NCBI GenBank assembly: GCA_000023185.1
Contig: CP001622.1
Span: 4,254,501 to 4,318,500, forward strand
Reading direction: 5' to 3'
DNA length: 64,000 bases
From: Rhizobium leguminosarum bv. trifolii WSM1325
GTDB lineage: Bacteria > Pseudomonadota > Alphaproteobacteria > Rhizobiales > Rhizobiaceae
In this document: piece by piece, positions 46,582-56,415 of the stretch
Position numbering within the stretch: position 1 is the stretch's first letter
Layout: every line of letters starts with the position of its first letter
Translations under genes and position numbers: made by a program
The notes under the pieces: generated by a model
Databases searched by the model: none
The model's input: only the letters and a program-made list of their open reading frames with translations
Told to the model about the DNA's origin: nothing

Positions 46582-47064
46582 ATGCGAATAGGTCTTTTTG
46601 CGGTGGGACGGCTGAAGTCCGGCCCAGAAAAGGATCTTGCCGCCCGTTATTTCGACCGTTTCGCCAAGGCCGGCCCTGCCGTCGGCCTCGAATTGACCCG
46701 CGTTGCCGAAGTTGCCGAAAGCCGGGCCTCCAATGCGGAGACCCGCAAGCGCGAAGAGGCGGCGATGCTTCTGAAATCGCTTGCCGATGGCAGCATCCTC
46801 ATTCTTCTCGATGAACGCGGCAAAGCGCTCGACAGCGAATCCTTTGCAAACCTGCTCGGCTCCTATCGCGACCAGGGCAAACGCGAGCTGACCATCGCGA
46901 TCGGCGGCGCCGACGGCCTCGATCCCTCGCTTTACGACCGTGCCGACGCGACGCTGTGCCTGGGTAAGATGACTTGGCCGCACCAACTCGTGCGCACGCT
47001 GATCGCCGAGCAGCTCTATCGTGCCGTCACCATCCTGTCCGGTCACCCCTATCACCGCGTCTGA
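46582..47064 (+). CDS. rlmH: 23S rRNA pseudouridine-1915 N3-methyltransferase
   Basis: SPOUT-family methyltransferase of 160 residues that uses S-adenosylmethionine. It begins MRIGLFAVGRLKSGPEKDLA ARYFDRFAK; AMLLKSLADGSILILLDERG K and AIGGADGLDPSLYDRADATL form the knotted cofactor site; the end is LVRTLIAEQLYRAVTILSGH PYHRV, with the invariant terminal HPYHR. GGAGCGGATGA precedes the ATG. It is commonly found next to rsfS. Confidence 0.97.
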   Translation: MRIGLFAVGRLKSGPEKDLAARYFDRFAKAGPAVGLELTRVAEVAESRASNAETRKREEAAMLLKSLADGSILILLDERGKALDSESFANLLGSYRDQGKRELTIAIGGADGLDPSLYDRADATLCLGKMTWPHQLVRTLIAEQLYRAVTILSGHPYHRV

Positions 47065-47222
47065 TGCCGCATCGGCCTGATGCGTCGGCCCGATACCCCG
47101 GCAATGCGTCGCAATGTCACGCAGCCGTGTTTGCTTGGCCACCCGTTCTCCTGCAAACCTTATGGCAAAGTGCACCAAATCAGCTTAGTCTCCGCGCGAT
47201 TTGAGAAAGTGCCCCAACACGC

Positions 47223-48656
47223 ATGTCGAGAGCATCCACCAGGCGACACCGCATGATCCTGCCGGCTATCGCGGCCGGCGTCGGTGTGGCGGTGATTGTC
47301 GTGTCGGCAAATCCGTTCATCGTCCGGGCGCAGGATGCCGCGCCCGAGGCGGCACAATCCGCACCGCAGCCGGCAGCCGAGCCGCCGCCGCCGCCCGATC
47401 CGGCGGCCGAACTTGCCGCCAAGCGTGATCAGACCCGTGCCGAACTCGAAACCCTGTCGAAGACGATCAGCCTCTCCACCGACAAGGTGAGCGCGCTTCA
47501 GCAGAGCATCGCCGATCTGGAAAAGAGCACGGAAAGCGTCCGCCAGGCACTGATCGATTCCGCTGCCCGCCGCAAGGCGCTCGAAAAGCAGATCCTCGAA
47601 AGCGAGAAGAAGCTTGCCGATCTCGGCGTCAAGGAGGATGGCATCCGCCGTTCCCTGCACGAGCGCCGCGGCTTGTTGGCCGAGGTGCTGGCAGCACTCC
47701 AGCGCATGGGCCGCAACCCGCCGCCCGCTTTGCTCGTCACCCCTGATGACGCGCTGGCCTCCGTGCGCAGCGCCATTCTGCTCGGCGCCGTCGTGCCCGG
47801 CATCCGCAAGGAGACCGATAAGCTTGCCGCAGACCTCGCAAGCCTTGCCGCATTGCAGACCGCAAGTGCTGCCGAGAAGGCCTCGCTGACCGGGACGATG
47901 ACTGATGGCATCGAGGAAGAGCGGCGCATGGACCTGCTGCTTGCCGAAAACGACAAGCTCAGCCGCAGCAACGCCGCCGAACTCGGGGCCGAAAGGAAAC
48001 GTTCCGAGGAACTGGCAGGCAAGGCGACCAGCCTCGAAGGCCTCGTCGCCTCGATGGAATCCGAGATCGCTTCGGTGCGGGATGCCGCCGCTGCCGCCCG
48101 CCTGGCCGAGGAGAACCGCAAGCTTATGACGGACGAGCAGCGCGCCCAGGCCAAGGCGCTTGCCGACAGCGGCGTGCCCGATAAAAACCGCATTGCGCCC
48201 GCATATCCCTTCGGAGAATTGAAGGCGAAATTGGAGGTGCCCGTTACGGGTGATATCCTGCGCCAGTTCGGCGACGCCGACGGCACCGGGCACGAGGCCA
48301 TGGGAATGACGGTCGCCACCAATCCAGAGACAGTGGTGACGGCGCCTGCGGATGGTCTGGTGGTTTTCGCCGGCGCATTCCGCAGTTACGGCCAGATGAT
48401 CATCCTCGACACGGGTGATGGATACCACCTGGTTCTCTCGGGAATGGATACGATCAATACCCGTCAGGGAAAATTCGTTTTCTCCGGCGAGCCGCTTGCC
48501 GTGATGGGCGCGAAAAGAGTGGCAAGCGCAACTGCATTGGCGCTGGAAACGAACCGGCCAACGCTTTACATTGAATTTCGAAAGGACGGTAAACCGGTCG
48601 ATTCCCGGCCGTGGTGGACCGCCAAAGACACTGGAAAGGCACGCAATGATTCGTAG
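47223..48656 (+). CDS. EnvC-like murein hydrolase activator (degenerate LytM domain)
   Basis: 477-residue exported protein. The N-terminal membrane segment MILPAIAAGVGVAVIVVSAN (signal-like) is followed by a proline-rich linker, then long coiled coils from about residue 60 to 310 (LETLSKTISLSTDKVSALQQ and beyond). The C-terminal LytM/M23 domain spans roughly residues 340-460. The zinc ligands are lost: the canonical H-x-x-x-D region reads GHEAMGMTVA and the final H-x-H is replaced in PTLYIEFRKDGKPVD. Catalytically dead LytM domains after coiled coils are the EnvC design, activating amidases during division. Its end overlaps ctpA by 11 bases, a common pairing. Confidence 0.85.
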   Translation: MSRASTRRHRMILPAIAAGVGVAVIVVSANPFIVRAQDAAPEAAQSAPQPAAEPPPPPDPAAELAAKRDQTRAELETLSKTISLSTDKVSALQQSIADLEKSTESVRQALIDSAARRKALEKQILESEKKLADLGVKEDGIRRSLHERRGLLAEVLAALQRMGRNPPPALLVTPDDALASVRSAILLGAVVPGIRKETDKLAADLASLAALQTASAAEKASLTGTMTDGIEEERRMDLLLAENDKLSRSNAAELGAERKRSEELAGKATSLEGLVASMESEIASVRDAAAAARLAEENRKLMTDEQRAQAKALADSGVPDKNRIAPAYPFGELKAKLEVPVTGDILRQFGDADGTGHEAMGMTVATNPETVVTAPADGLVVFAGAFRSYGQMIILDTGDGYHLVLSGMDTINTRQGKFVFSGEPLAVMGAKRVASATALALETNRPTLYIEFRKDGKPVDSRPWWTAKDTGKARNDS

Positions 48657-49968
48657 GGCTTCTCTTGTTCTGGTCGGCGCATTGGTGGGTGCGACCGCAA
48701 TGAGCGTCATTTACTCGGCGGGTGTGCCGGCAGAAGCGGCCGGATCCTCGACCTACAAGGAACTTTCGGTTTTCGGAGATGTCTTCGAGCGTGTGCGTGC
48801 GCAATATGTGACACCGCCTGCGGAAGACAAGCTGATCGAGAACGCCATCAACGGTATGCTCTCCTCGCTCGATCCGCATTCGAGCTACATGAATGCGAAG
48901 GACGCCGAGGACATGCGCACCCAGACCAAGGGTGAGTTCGGCGGCCTCGGCATCGAAGTCACGATGGAAGACGAACTCGTCAAGGTCATTACCCCGATTG
49001 ACGATACGCCCGCCGCCAAGGCCGGTGTTCTCGCCGGCGACTACATCTCCGAGATCGACGGCCAATCCGTGCGCGGCCTGAAGCTGGAAGACGCAGTCGA
49101 GAAGATGCGCGGCGCCGTCAACACGCCGATCAAGCTGACGCTGATCCGCAAGGGTGCCGACAAGCCGATCGAGCTGACGATCGTCCGTGACGTCGTCGCC
49201 GTCCAGGCAGTCAAGTCGCGTGTCGAGGACGATGTCGGTTATCTCCGCATCATCTCCTTCACCGAGAAGACCTATCCTGACATGGAAAAGGCGATCAAGA
49301 AGATCAAGGACACCGTTCCGGCCGACAAGCTGAAGGGTTATGTTCTCGACCTGCGCCTCAATCCGGGCGGTCTGCTCGACCAGGCGATCAACGTCTCCGA
49401 TGCCCTGCTGCAGCGCGGCGAAGTCGTTTCGACCCGCGGCCGCAATCCGGATGAAACCCGCCGCTTCAATGCCGGCCCGGGCGACCTGACGGATGGCAAG
49501 CCGGTGATCGTGCTGATCAACGGCGGTTCGGCTTCCGCATCGGAAATCGTCGCCGGCGCTCTTCAGGATCTGCGCCGTGCCACCGTTCTCGGTACGCGCT
49601 CCTTCGGCAAGGGCTCCGTCCAGACGATCATCCCGCTCGGCGAAAACGGCGCGCTGCGCCTGACCACAGCGCTCTACTACACGCCGTCGGGCCGCTCGAT
49701 CCAGGGCACCGGCATCACCCCCGACATCAAGGTCGAGGAGCCGCTGCCGCAGGAACTGCAGGGCAAGATGGTGACCGAAGGCGAATCCAGCCTGCGCGGC
49801 CACATCAAGGGCCAAAGCGAGACGGACGAAGGTTCGGGCTCCGTTGCCTACGTCCCGCCGGACCCGAAGGACGACGTTCAGCTGAATTACGCGCTCGACC
49901 TCCTGCGCGGCAAGAAGACCGATCCGGCCTTCCCGCCGAATCCTGACAAGGCCGTCGTCGCCAAGTAA
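48646..49968 (+). CDS. ctpA: Carboxy-terminal processing protease (S41)
   Basis: Periplasmic serine protease of 440 residues that trims envelope proteins at their C-termini. A signal peptide (LVLVGALVGATAMSVIYSAG) is followed by a PDZ domain (GLGIEVTMEDELVKVITPID through AAKAGVLAGDYISEIDGQSV) and the S41 catalytic domain. The Ser/Lys dyad is visible in INGGSASASEIVAGALQD and GTRSFGKGSVQTIIPLGENG. YYTPSGRSIQGTGITPDIKV is also characteristic. The ATG overlaps the EnvC-like gene by 11 bases. A strong terminator follows. Confidence 0.96.
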   Translation: MIRRASLVLVGALVGATAMSVIYSAGVPAEAAGSSTYKELSVFGDVFERVRAQYVTPPAEDKLIENAINGMLSSLDPHSSYMNAKDAEDMRTQTKGEFGGLGIEVTMEDELVKVITPIDDTPAAKAGVLAGDYISEIDGQSVRGLKLEDAVEKMRGAVNTPIKLTLIRKGADKPIELTIVRDVVAVQAVKSRVEDDVGYLRIISFTEKTYPDMEKAIKKIKDTVPADKLKGYVLDLRLNPGGLLDQAINVSDALLQRGEVVSTRGRNPDETRRFNAGPGDLTDGKPVIVLINGGSASASEIVAGALQDLRRATVLGTRSFGKGSVQTIIPLGENGALRLTTALYYTPSGRSIQGTGITPDIKVEEPLPQELQGKMVTEGESSLRGHIKGQSETDEGSGSVAYVPPDPKDDVQLNYALDLLRGKKTDPAFPPNPDKAVVAK

Positions 49969-49976
49969 TCGATCAC

Positions 49977-50014
49977 GTCAAGGCCGGGCACCTCGCCCGG
50001 CCTTGACCCTTTCT
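49977..50014 (+). terminator. Rho-independent terminator after ctpA
   Basis: Thirteen-base perfect arms GTCAAGGCCGGGC (49977-49989) and GCCCGGCCTTGAC (49995-50007), five-base loop, then CCTTTCT. It begins eight bases after the ctpA stop. Confidence 0.8.
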
Positions 50015-50045
50015 GCTGTTTCCCGGTTTTGGAGCGGGCGAAAAA

Positions 50046-51242
50046 TTGGGAACGGACCTGCATACGCCTCTGGGCCGCAACCGCAAAACCGGCCGCAAGC
50101 GTCCGGGTTTTCTGCGCCTTGGCCGCATCGCCGCCAGTCTTTGCCTTTTCGCCATAGGCGGCTTTTCCCTCTATACGGCGTTTCGCGGTGATGGGCTCGA
50201 ACGCACCAAACCGCCGGCGGCCGAACAAGCCGCACCCCCCCCTGCCAATACGCCTCAGCCGCCGACGGCCACCACGGGCCAAACTGCTGACGGCATGCCC
50301 CGCGCCGACCCGCGCTCGGGCGCCAATGTCGAGCAGATGGTCACCGGCGACGGCTCGGTCGTCACCAAATACAGTCCCCGCCCGCGTGACGGCGGCGGGC
50401 CGGTGCTGGTCGACGCCATGCAGATCGGCCAGGATCCGCGCATGGCAGCCCAACCCAATGATGCGCTGCTCGAAGAGACGCCTTTTGGCAGGCTGCCTAT
50501 CGTCGGCCCGGATGGCCGGCGGCCGATGGATCAATATGCGCGTCCTTCGTCCGGCGCGCGCGGCGTCCGCATCGCCATCGTCGTCAGCGGCCTCGGGCTC
50601 AGCCAGACCGGAACGCAGCGCGCCATCGCGGAGCTTCCGGAGGAGATCACCTTCGCTTTTGCTGCAAGCGGCAACAGCCTGCAGCGCTGGATGCAGGAAG
50701 CCCGCCGCGGCGGTCACGAAATCCTCCTCCAGGTGCCGCTCGAACCCTTTGATTACCCGGCGAACGATCCGGGCCCCGAAACGCTGCTGACCACGAAACC
50801 TGCCGCCCGCAACATCGAAAACCTGCACAAGGCGATGGGCGAGATCACCAACTATACCGGCGTCATGAATTATCTCGGCGGCCGTTTCCTGTCCGATCCC
50901 GCCGCCATGGAACCTGTCATGCGCGACATCGGCAAGCGCGGGTTGCTGTTTCTCGACGACGGCACTTCGGCGCAGTCGAAGACGGCGGCAATCGCCAAGG
51001 GAACCGAACTGCCCTATGCCTTCGCCGACCTGCAGCTCGACGGCCAGCTTGATATCAATGCCGTCCTGAAGAAGCTCGACGAACTCGAGCGCATCGCCCG
51101 CAAGAACGGTCAGGCGATCGGCGTCGCCTCGGCTTTCGATGAGAGCGTTGACGCCATCGCCAAATGGAGCGAGGAGGCCGCGATGCGCGGCATCGAGATT
51201 GTCGGCGTTGCCGCCCTTTCCAACGACCCCCGGAATCCTTGA
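50046..51242 (+). CDS. Divergent polysaccharide deacetylase family protein
   Basis: 398-residue protein with one N-terminal membrane segment (LGRIAASLCLFAIGGFSLYT), a long proline/alanine-rich linker (residues 55-150), and a C-terminal YibQ/divergent polysaccharide-deacetylase domain: IAIVVSGLGLSQTGTQRAIA ELPEEITFAF, GHEILLQVPLEPFDYPANDP GP, FLDDGTSAQSKTAAIAKGTE. The metal-binding D/H triad of true deacetylases is incomplete, as usual in this family; its reaction is unknown but it acts in the envelope. It starts at TTG 50046 with GGAGCGGG upstream. It follows ctpA across a terminator and precedes rppH by 34 bases. Confidence 0.87.
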   Translation: MGTDLHTPLGRNRKTGRKRPGFLRLGRIAASLCLFAIGGFSLYTAFRGDGLERTKPPAAEQAAPPPANTPQPPTATTGQTADGMPRADPRSGANVEQMVTGDGSVVTKYSPRPRDGGGPVLVDAMQIGQDPRMAAQPNDALLEETPFGRLPIVGPDGRRPMDQYARPSSGARGVRIAIVVSGLGLSQTGTQRAIAELPEEITFAFAASGNSLQRWMQEARRGGHEILLQVPLEPFDYPANDPGPETLLTTKPAARNIENLHKAMGEITNYTGVMNYLGGRFLSDPAAMEPVMRDIGKRGLLFLDDGTSAQSKTAAIAKGTELPYAFADLQLDGQLDINAVLKKLDELERIARKNGQAIGVASAFDESVDAIAKWSEEAAMRGIEIVGVAALSNDPRNP

Positions 51243-51276
51243 GAGTATCCTTGAGAAGAATTCCTGAACGGAGAAG

Positions 51277-51813
51277 ATGATGAGCCAGGCGACCGTGAAA
51301 GCCGAGGATCTGCCCTACCGCCCCTGCGTTGGCGTGATGATCCTGAACCGCGATGGCCTCGTCTGGGCAGGACGGCGCATCGCCGACGGCAATTCCGAAT
51401 ATGACGGCTCGCCGCAGCTCTGGCAGATGCCGCAGGGGGGCATCGACAAGGGCGAGGATCCATTGGACGCTGCCTACCGCGAGCTTTACGAGGAGACCGG
51501 TATGAAGACGGTGACCCTGCTTGCCGGAGCGAGAGACTGGATCAACTATGATTTGCCGCCGGCACTGATCGGCATCGGGCTCAGGGGGAAGTTCCGCGGC
51601 CAGACACAGCGCTGGTTCGCCTTCCGCTTCGATGGCGACGACAGCGAGATCGCCATCAATCCGCCGCCTGGCGGCCATGAGCCGGAATTCGATGCCTGGG
51701 AATGGAAGCCGATGCGGCAGCTGCCGGGGCTGATCGTGCCCTTCAAGCGCGCCGTCTATGACCAGGTGGTGGCCGAGTTCCAGCATCTGGCAGCACTACA
51801 ATCGGAAGACTGA
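51277..51813 (+). CDS. rppH: RNA pyrophosphohydrolase (Nudix)
   Basis: Removes pyrophosphate from 5' ends of mRNA and so begins decay. About 178 residues; [20 protein letters not shown] then [20 protein letters not shown] and [11 protein letters not shown] give a complete Nudix box (G-x5-E-x7-REUxEExGU). The end has [29 protein letters not shown], matching RppH/IalA. Two ATG codons (51277, 51280) follow GGAGAAG; either may be used. The gene is the third after ctpA, possibly co-transcribed with the deacetylase-like gene. Confidence 0.94.
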   Translation: MMSQATVKAEDLPYRPCVGVMILNRDGLVWAGRRIADGNSEYDGSPQLWQMPQGGIDKGEDPLDAAYRELYEETGMKTVTLLAGARDWINYDLPPALIGIGLRGKFRGQTQRWFAFRFDGDDSEIAINPPPGGHEPEFDAWEWKPMRQLPGLIVPFKRAVYDQVVAEFQHLAALQSED

Positions 51814-51944
51814 TCGATACAGCACGATCGCGATTGATCAGGTCCGTTTTTGATTTCAGCAGATGGAAATGAGGGCCACCGGTTTCGATCCGGTTTGATG
51901 CAGCCGATCGCGGAGGACGGCAGCTGATAATTCGAGAGGTAACA

Positions 51945-51965
51945 CCGGCCGCCATCGGCGGCCGG
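51945..51965 (-). terminator. Probable terminator of bfd-bfr
   Basis: Nine-base perfect arms CCGGCCGCC (51945-51953) and GGCGGCCGG (51957-51965) with a three-base loop lie 15 bases beyond the bfr stop. The T run after it on the minus strand is short (TGTTACC). Confidence 0.55.
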
Positions 51966-51980
51966 CATCTCTTTCGAGTA

Positions 51981-52466
51981 TTATTCGGCTTCGTTGGCGG
52001 AATCGGCGTTGAGCTGGCCGTATTTGCTCTCGCCGATTTTCCCGAGCAGGTCGATCTGTGTTTCGAGGAAGTCGATATGACCTTCCTCGTCCGCCAGCAG
52101 CTCCTCGAAAAGTTTCATGGAAACGTAGTCGCCGGCGTCATGACAGATATCGCGCGACTTTTTGTAGGCCGCGCGAGCGTCGTACTCGCCGGCAAGATCG
52201 GCTTCCAGAACTTCCTTGACGTTCTGGCCGATGCGCAGAGGTGCAAGGGTCTGCAGATTGGGATGGCCTTCGAGGAAGATGATGCGTGCAACAAGCCGGT
52301 CGGCATGGTGCATCTCTTCGATGGATTCGGCGCGCTCCTTCTTGGCGAGCTTGGTATAGCCCCAGTCCTCAAGAAGACGATAATGAACCCAGTATTGGTT
52401 GACCGCACCGAGTTCGAGGAACAATGCCTCGTTAAGCCGCTCGATGACCTTTTTGTCGCCTTTCAA
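51981..52466 (-). CDS. bfr: Bacterioferritin
   Basis: Iron-storage protein of 161 residues forming a 24-subunit shell. [36 protein letters not shown] has the first ferroxidase glutamate; [20 protein letters not shown] carries the E-x-x-H pair and the haem-ligand methionine; the second E and E-x-x-H are in [15 protein letters not shown] and [32 protein letters not shown] 52466 is the start, with AGGAGAGCGGACA upstream. It overlaps the bfd 3' end by 35 bases, so the two are co-expressed. Confidence 0.96.
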   Translation of the reverse strand: MKGDKKVIERLNEALFLELGAVNQYWVHYRLLEDWGYTKLAKKERAESIEEMHHADRLVARIIFLEGHPNLQTLAPLRIGQNVKEVLEADLAGEYDARAAYKKSRDICHDAGDYVSMKLFEELLADEEGHIDFLETQIDLLGKIGESKYGQLNADSANEAE

Positions 52467-52743
52467 TGTCCGCTCTCCTGTTTTCCTCATGGAATTGTTT
52501 CAAGCGGGACATGAAATCAAATATTTCGGTCTCCGTCGAGTGGCGACGGGCGTGATATTCCTCGGTTGTCTGGATAATGATGTCGACGACGTTGGGGAAA
52601 CAGCCGCAGCAGCGGCCGCGTTTTTCCATGGCGTGGTAGACTTTCGCAGGCACGATGAGCTGCCAACAGTCTTCATCGAGAAGGTTGGTGATAACCTCCC
52701 GGATTTCCTTATCGGTTATATAATTGCAGCTGCAGACAAGCAC
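52432..52743 (-). CDS. bfd: Bacterioferritin-associated ferredoxin
   Basis: Small [2Fe-2S] protein (103 residues) that donates electrons to bacterioferritin to release iron. The N-terminus [20 protein letters not shown] holds C-x-C, and [17 protein letters not shown] holds the second cysteine pair. The C-terminal tail of about 40 residues ([20 protein letters not shown] onward) is longer and more basic than in E. coli Bfd. It starts at GTG 52743 with GGAATGAAGAC upstream. The first gene of the pair, it overlaps bfr. Confidence 0.9.
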   Translation of the reverse strand: MLVCSCNYITDKEIREVITNLLDEDCWQLIVPAKVYHAMEKRGRCCGCFPNVVDIIIQTTEEYHARRHSTETEIFDFMSRLKQFHEENRRADIERRQKGHRAA

Positions 52744-52774
52744 GTCTTCATTCCAAACATGACACTGATCGTGT

Positions 52775-52803
52775 TTTCTGCTAAAGAAGATGGTGGCTGT
52801 CAA
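52775..52803 (-). promoter_or_regulatory. Candidate promoter of bfd-bfr
   Basis: On the minus strand TTGACA (52798-52803) is followed about 17 bases later by a weak -10 region (CTTTAGCAGAAA). The TTCTTTAGCAGAA symmetry overlapping it could be an operator; I cannot assign it to Fur, RirA or Irr with confidence. Confidence 0.35.
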
Positions 52804-52950
52804 GAAAAAATTCGAGTCCCACAGCGTCAAACAGCGATGTACGGTGAGGCCTCCATGCATGTTGTTCGGGATTATGCAGCGGTTTCAGGATGATGACGCC
52901 ATAAGCCAAATGAAGGTGCGCCGCATGGTCTCGATCGGTGCGATGCATTT

Positions 52951-55900
52951 TTAATGAAAGTTGCGTCCGCGCGGCATCACCTCAGCGGTTTCCGCCGCGC
53001 CCGCATGGCGGCCTGTGGCAACCATGCGTTTTTCCGGGTCCGCCGTTTCCTGCGCATTTACAAGCTTTTTCTGCCGCTGATCGGCACCCGGCCTCAGCAC
53101 CTCGTCTGCTCGCTCGCAGACTCCGAAACGCCGGACCTCGCGTTGCAGGATACCGAGTGCCGGCGTCATGTCCTCGATATGCTCGACGACGGTATGGATC
53201 ACCCCGCTCTGGCATTGCAGCCTGCCGCGGATTTTCACCAGCCGAGCGCCCATCACGACCGAGCGGTATTTGTCGAACATTTTCGACCAGACGATCGCAT
53301 TGGCCACGCCGGTCTCGTCTTCCAGCGTCATGAAGATCACGCCTTTGGCCGAACCAGGCCGTTGGCGCACCAGCACGAGGCCCGCGATCGTCACCCTCTT
53401 TCCGTTCGCGACCTTCAACAGATCGACATTGCGTGTGATGCCGGCCTTGCGCAATTCCTCACGCAGGAAGGAGACGGGGTGCGCCTTCAGCGACAGTGAG
53501 AGATAACGATAGTCCTCGATAACCTGCTCTCCGGGCAGCATTTCCGGCAACTTTGCCGCAGGCTCGGCCTGGAGGTCGACATGACGAACCTGCTCGAAAA
53601 GCGGCAGCTCCTCGGTCGCACTCCTCACATCCAGCGCCCGCACTGCCCAGAGCGCGTCGCGTCGTGACAGTTTGAGGGATCGGAACGCATCGGCATCCGC
53701 CAGTCGCTCGATGACCGATTTCTGCAGACCGGACCGCAGCCAGAGATCACGCACCGAGCTGTAGCCTTCGCCGCGATGGCTGACGAGCCGTTCCATATCG
53801 TCTGTCGAAAGGCCCTTGATCTGCCGGAAGCCGAGCCGCACCGCATGCCGGGTCTTGATGATCTCGCGCATCTCATGATGCCGAAAATCGATAGCATTCC
53901 GATCGAAAGCGGCCTCTTCCAGACCGCAATCCCAGTTCGAGTCATTGATATCGACCGGCAGGATCGCTACCCCGTGCTCGCGTGCATCCCGCACCAGCTG
54001 CGCCGGCGCATAAAAGCCCATCGGCTGGGAATTCAGCATCGCCGTGCAGAAGACGTCGGGATAATAGGCCTTGAGCCATGAGGAGGCATAGACGAGCAGT
54101 GCGAAGGAGGCGGCATGGCTTTCCGGGAAACCGTATTCGCCGAAGCCTTTGATCTGGTTGAAACATTGCTTCGCGAACTCCGGATCATAGTCCTTTGAAA
54201 CCATTCCCTCGATAAACCGCTTTTCGAAGTTGCCGATCGTACCCGTTCTCTTGAATGTCGCCATCGCTCTGCGAAGCTTGTCGGCTTCCGCCGGTTTGAA
54301 GCCTGCGGCGGTAATGGCGATCTGCATGGCCTGTTCCTGGAACAAGGGCACGCCGAGGGTTCTTTCCAGAACCGTTTCCAGCTCCTTGCTCGGATATTTG
54401 ATCGGAATGTTCTTGGCCCGCTGCTCCCGGCGCTTCAGATAGGGATGCACCATGTCGCCCTGGATCGGTCCTGGCCGCACGATCGCCACCTCGATGACGA
54501 GATCGTAGAACACCTTCGGCTTAAGACGCGGCAGCATGCTCATCTGCGCCCGGCTTTCGATCTGGAAGACGCCGAGCGTATCGGCCCGGCCCATCATCTC
54601 GTAAACCGGCTCGCCTTCATCCCCATGCTCCTTGTTGCCGAGGTCTGCGAGCGTCTTCTTCACGTCGTAATGCAATTCAAGCAGCGAGAAGGCCTTCCGC
54701 AGGCAGGTCAGCATGCCGAGCGCCAGCACATCCACCTTGAGGATCTTGACGTTATCGAGGTCGTCCTTGTCCCACTCAATCATGTAGCGATCCGGCATCG
54801 CCGTCTTCATGATCGGTACCACCTCGTCGAGCCTATCGCGCGTGATGACGAAGCCGCCGACATGCTGGGTGAGGTGGCGCGGGAAGCCGAGAAGTTCGGT
54901 CGCATACTGAAGAACGTTTCGGGTCACCGGATCCTTGATGTCGAGACCCGCCGCCTTCGCGTCCCGCTCCAAGAGATTATCCTCCGACCAGCCCCAGACG
55001 AGGCTGCTGATCGCCGACTGGACATCCTCCGACAGCCCAAAGGCCTTGGAGACCTCGCGGCCCGCCGAGCGCGTACGGTAGGTGGTCACCCCCGCCGTCA
55101 GCCCAGCATGTTCTATGCCGTATCTTTTATAGATGAACTGGATGACCTCTTCACGCCGGTCATGCTCGAAATCGACATCGATATCCGGCGGCTCGTCCCG
55201 GTCCATCGAAATGAAGCGATCGAAGAGAAGCGTACTCTTTTCAGGATTGACTTCCGTTATCTCGAGGCAATAGCAGATGACCGAATTTGCCGCCGATCCG
55301 CGCCCCTGACACAAGACCTTAAGTTCATAGCGGGCGTGCTGGATAATCCTGTGAACCGTCAGGAAATAAGAGGCATATTTCTTTTTTTTAATGAGATCGA
55401 GTTCATACTCGATCTGTGGCGCCACCTTGGGCGGGATACCCTTGGGATAGCGTCTTGCGGCTCCCGCTCTCGTCAGCCTTTCGAGAGTCTCCTGCGGCGT
55501 TTCACCAGGATCGTTTTCCGGCGGATAATTGTGCTCCAGTTCCTTCAGCGAAAAGGTCAGCCTGTCGAAGAATGTCTGCGTATTCTCGATCGCATTAGGA
55601 TACTCCCGGAAGATCCGGGCCATTTCACGTGAATCCTTGAGGTAACGTTCAGCATTCGGCGCCAGCAGGAACCCGGCTTGCGATATCTGCACATGCTCCC
55701 GGATCGCGATCACGACATCCGAAAGCGGCCGGCGTTCAGGATGATGGTAAAGCGGCTGGTTGGTTGCAATCAGCGGCACACGGTTTCGAGCGGCAAGCAT
55801 GGCAAGCACCGCAAAGACCTGCCTGTCGCGGCCATCATAGGCTGGCGCCAGCGCCATATAAAAAGCCTTGCGGAAGCGCCTGCGAAACCGTTCCAGGTAA

Positions 55901-56415
55901 TCTTCCAGCGTCGGCTGACCCGCCTGATGACCGACAAGGGTGCGATCGGGAACGAGAGCAAGCATCATCTCGTCCCCCCATTCCATGAGTTCCGCTTCCG
56001 TCAGAATGCAGCTTCCCTTGACCGCTTCCTCCTTCAGATTGCCGGCGCTCAGAAGACGGCAAAGGTTCGCCCAGCCTCGCCGGCTCCGGGGATAGGCGAG
56101 GATATCAGGCGTTCCATCGGAAAAGACGAGACGGGCGCCCGGCTGAATCCGGATAGGATCGAGGATCTCCTCCTTTTTTCCTTCCTTCTTCGCTTGGGCC
56201 AGAATCGCATCCTTGTTCTTGTATCTCTCCTCAAGCTGCTCCGCCTGCGCATGCGCCCGCACCACGCCGGCAACCGAATTCCGGTCCGCAATCCCGAGAC
56301 CGCCGAGCCGTAGACGAGCAGCCTGCACGACCATCTCCTCCGGGCCGGAGGCGCCTTCAAGAAACGAGAAATTCGTCCTTGTGCCGATCTCGAAGAGTGC
56401 GCGCGCGATTGTCAT
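52951..56415 (-). CDS. dnaE2: Error-prone DNA polymerase DnaE2
   Basis: C-family DNA polymerase of 1154 residues used for SOS translesion synthesis. N-terminal PHP domain ([20 protein letters not shown]), polymerase core with catalytic aspartates in [20 protein letters not shown] near residue 409 and [17 protein letters not shown] near 560, KRRQ-type [19 protein letters not shown], and an OB-fold near the C-terminus ([29 protein letters not shown]). It lacks the beta-clamp-binding tail of replicative DnaE and ends in a charged tail. ATG 56415 overlaps the imuB stop as ATGA. Expression should be under the LexA box at 58833-58847. Confidence 0.96.
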   Translation of the reverse strand: MTIARALFEIGTRTNFSFLEGASGPEEMVVQAARLRLGGLGIADRNSVAGVVRAHAQAEQLEERYKNKDAILAQAKKEGKKEEILDPIRIQPGARLVFSDGTPDILAYPRSRRGWANLCRLLSAGNLKEEAVKGSCILTEAELMEWGDEMMLALVPDRTLVGHQAGQPTLEDYLERFRRRFRKAFYMALAPAYDGRDRQVFAVLAMLAARNRVPLIATNQPLYHHPERRPLSDVVIAIREHVQISQAGFLLAPNAERYLKDSREMARIFREYPNAIENTQTFFDRLTFSLKELEHNYPPENDPGETPQETLERLTRAGAARRYPKGIPPKVAPQIEYELDLIKKKKYASYFLTVHRIIQHARYELKVLCQGRGSAANSVICYCLEITEVNPEKSTLLFDRFISMDRDEPPDIDVDFEHDRREEVIQFIYKRYGIEHAGLTAGVTTYRTRSAGREVSKAFGLSEDVQSAISSLVWGWSEDNLLERDAKAAGLDIKDPVTRNVLQYATELLGFPRHLTQHVGGFVITRDRLDEVVPIMKTAMPDRYMIEWDKDDLDNVKILKVDVLALGMLTCLRKAFSLLELHYDVKKTLADLGNKEHGDEGEPVYEMMGRADTLGVFQIESRAQMSMLPRLKPKVFYDLVIEVAIVRPGPIQGDMVHPYLKRREQRAKNIPIKYPSKELETVLERTLGVPLFQEQAMQIAITAAGFKPAEADKLRRAMATFKRTGTIGNFEKRFIEGMVSKDYDPEFAKQCFNQIKGFGEYGFPESHAASFALLVYASSWLKAYYPDVFCTAMLNSQPMGFYAPAQLVRDAREHGVAILPVDINDSNWDCGLEEAAFDRNAIDFRHHEMREIIKTRHAVRLGFRQIKGLSTDDMERLVSHRGEGYSSVRDLWLRSGLQKSVIERLADADAFRSLKLSRRDALWAVRALDVRSATEELPLFEQVRHVDLQAEPAAKLPEMLPGEQVIEDYRYLSLSLKAHPVSFLREELRKAGITRNVDLLKVANGKRVTIAGLVLVRQRPGSAKGVIFMTLEDETGVANAIVWSKMFDKYRSVVMGARLVKIRGRLQCQSGVIHTVVEHIEDMTPALGILQREVRRFGVCERADEVLRPGADQRQKKLVNAQETADPEKRMVATGRHAGAAETAEVMPRGRNFH

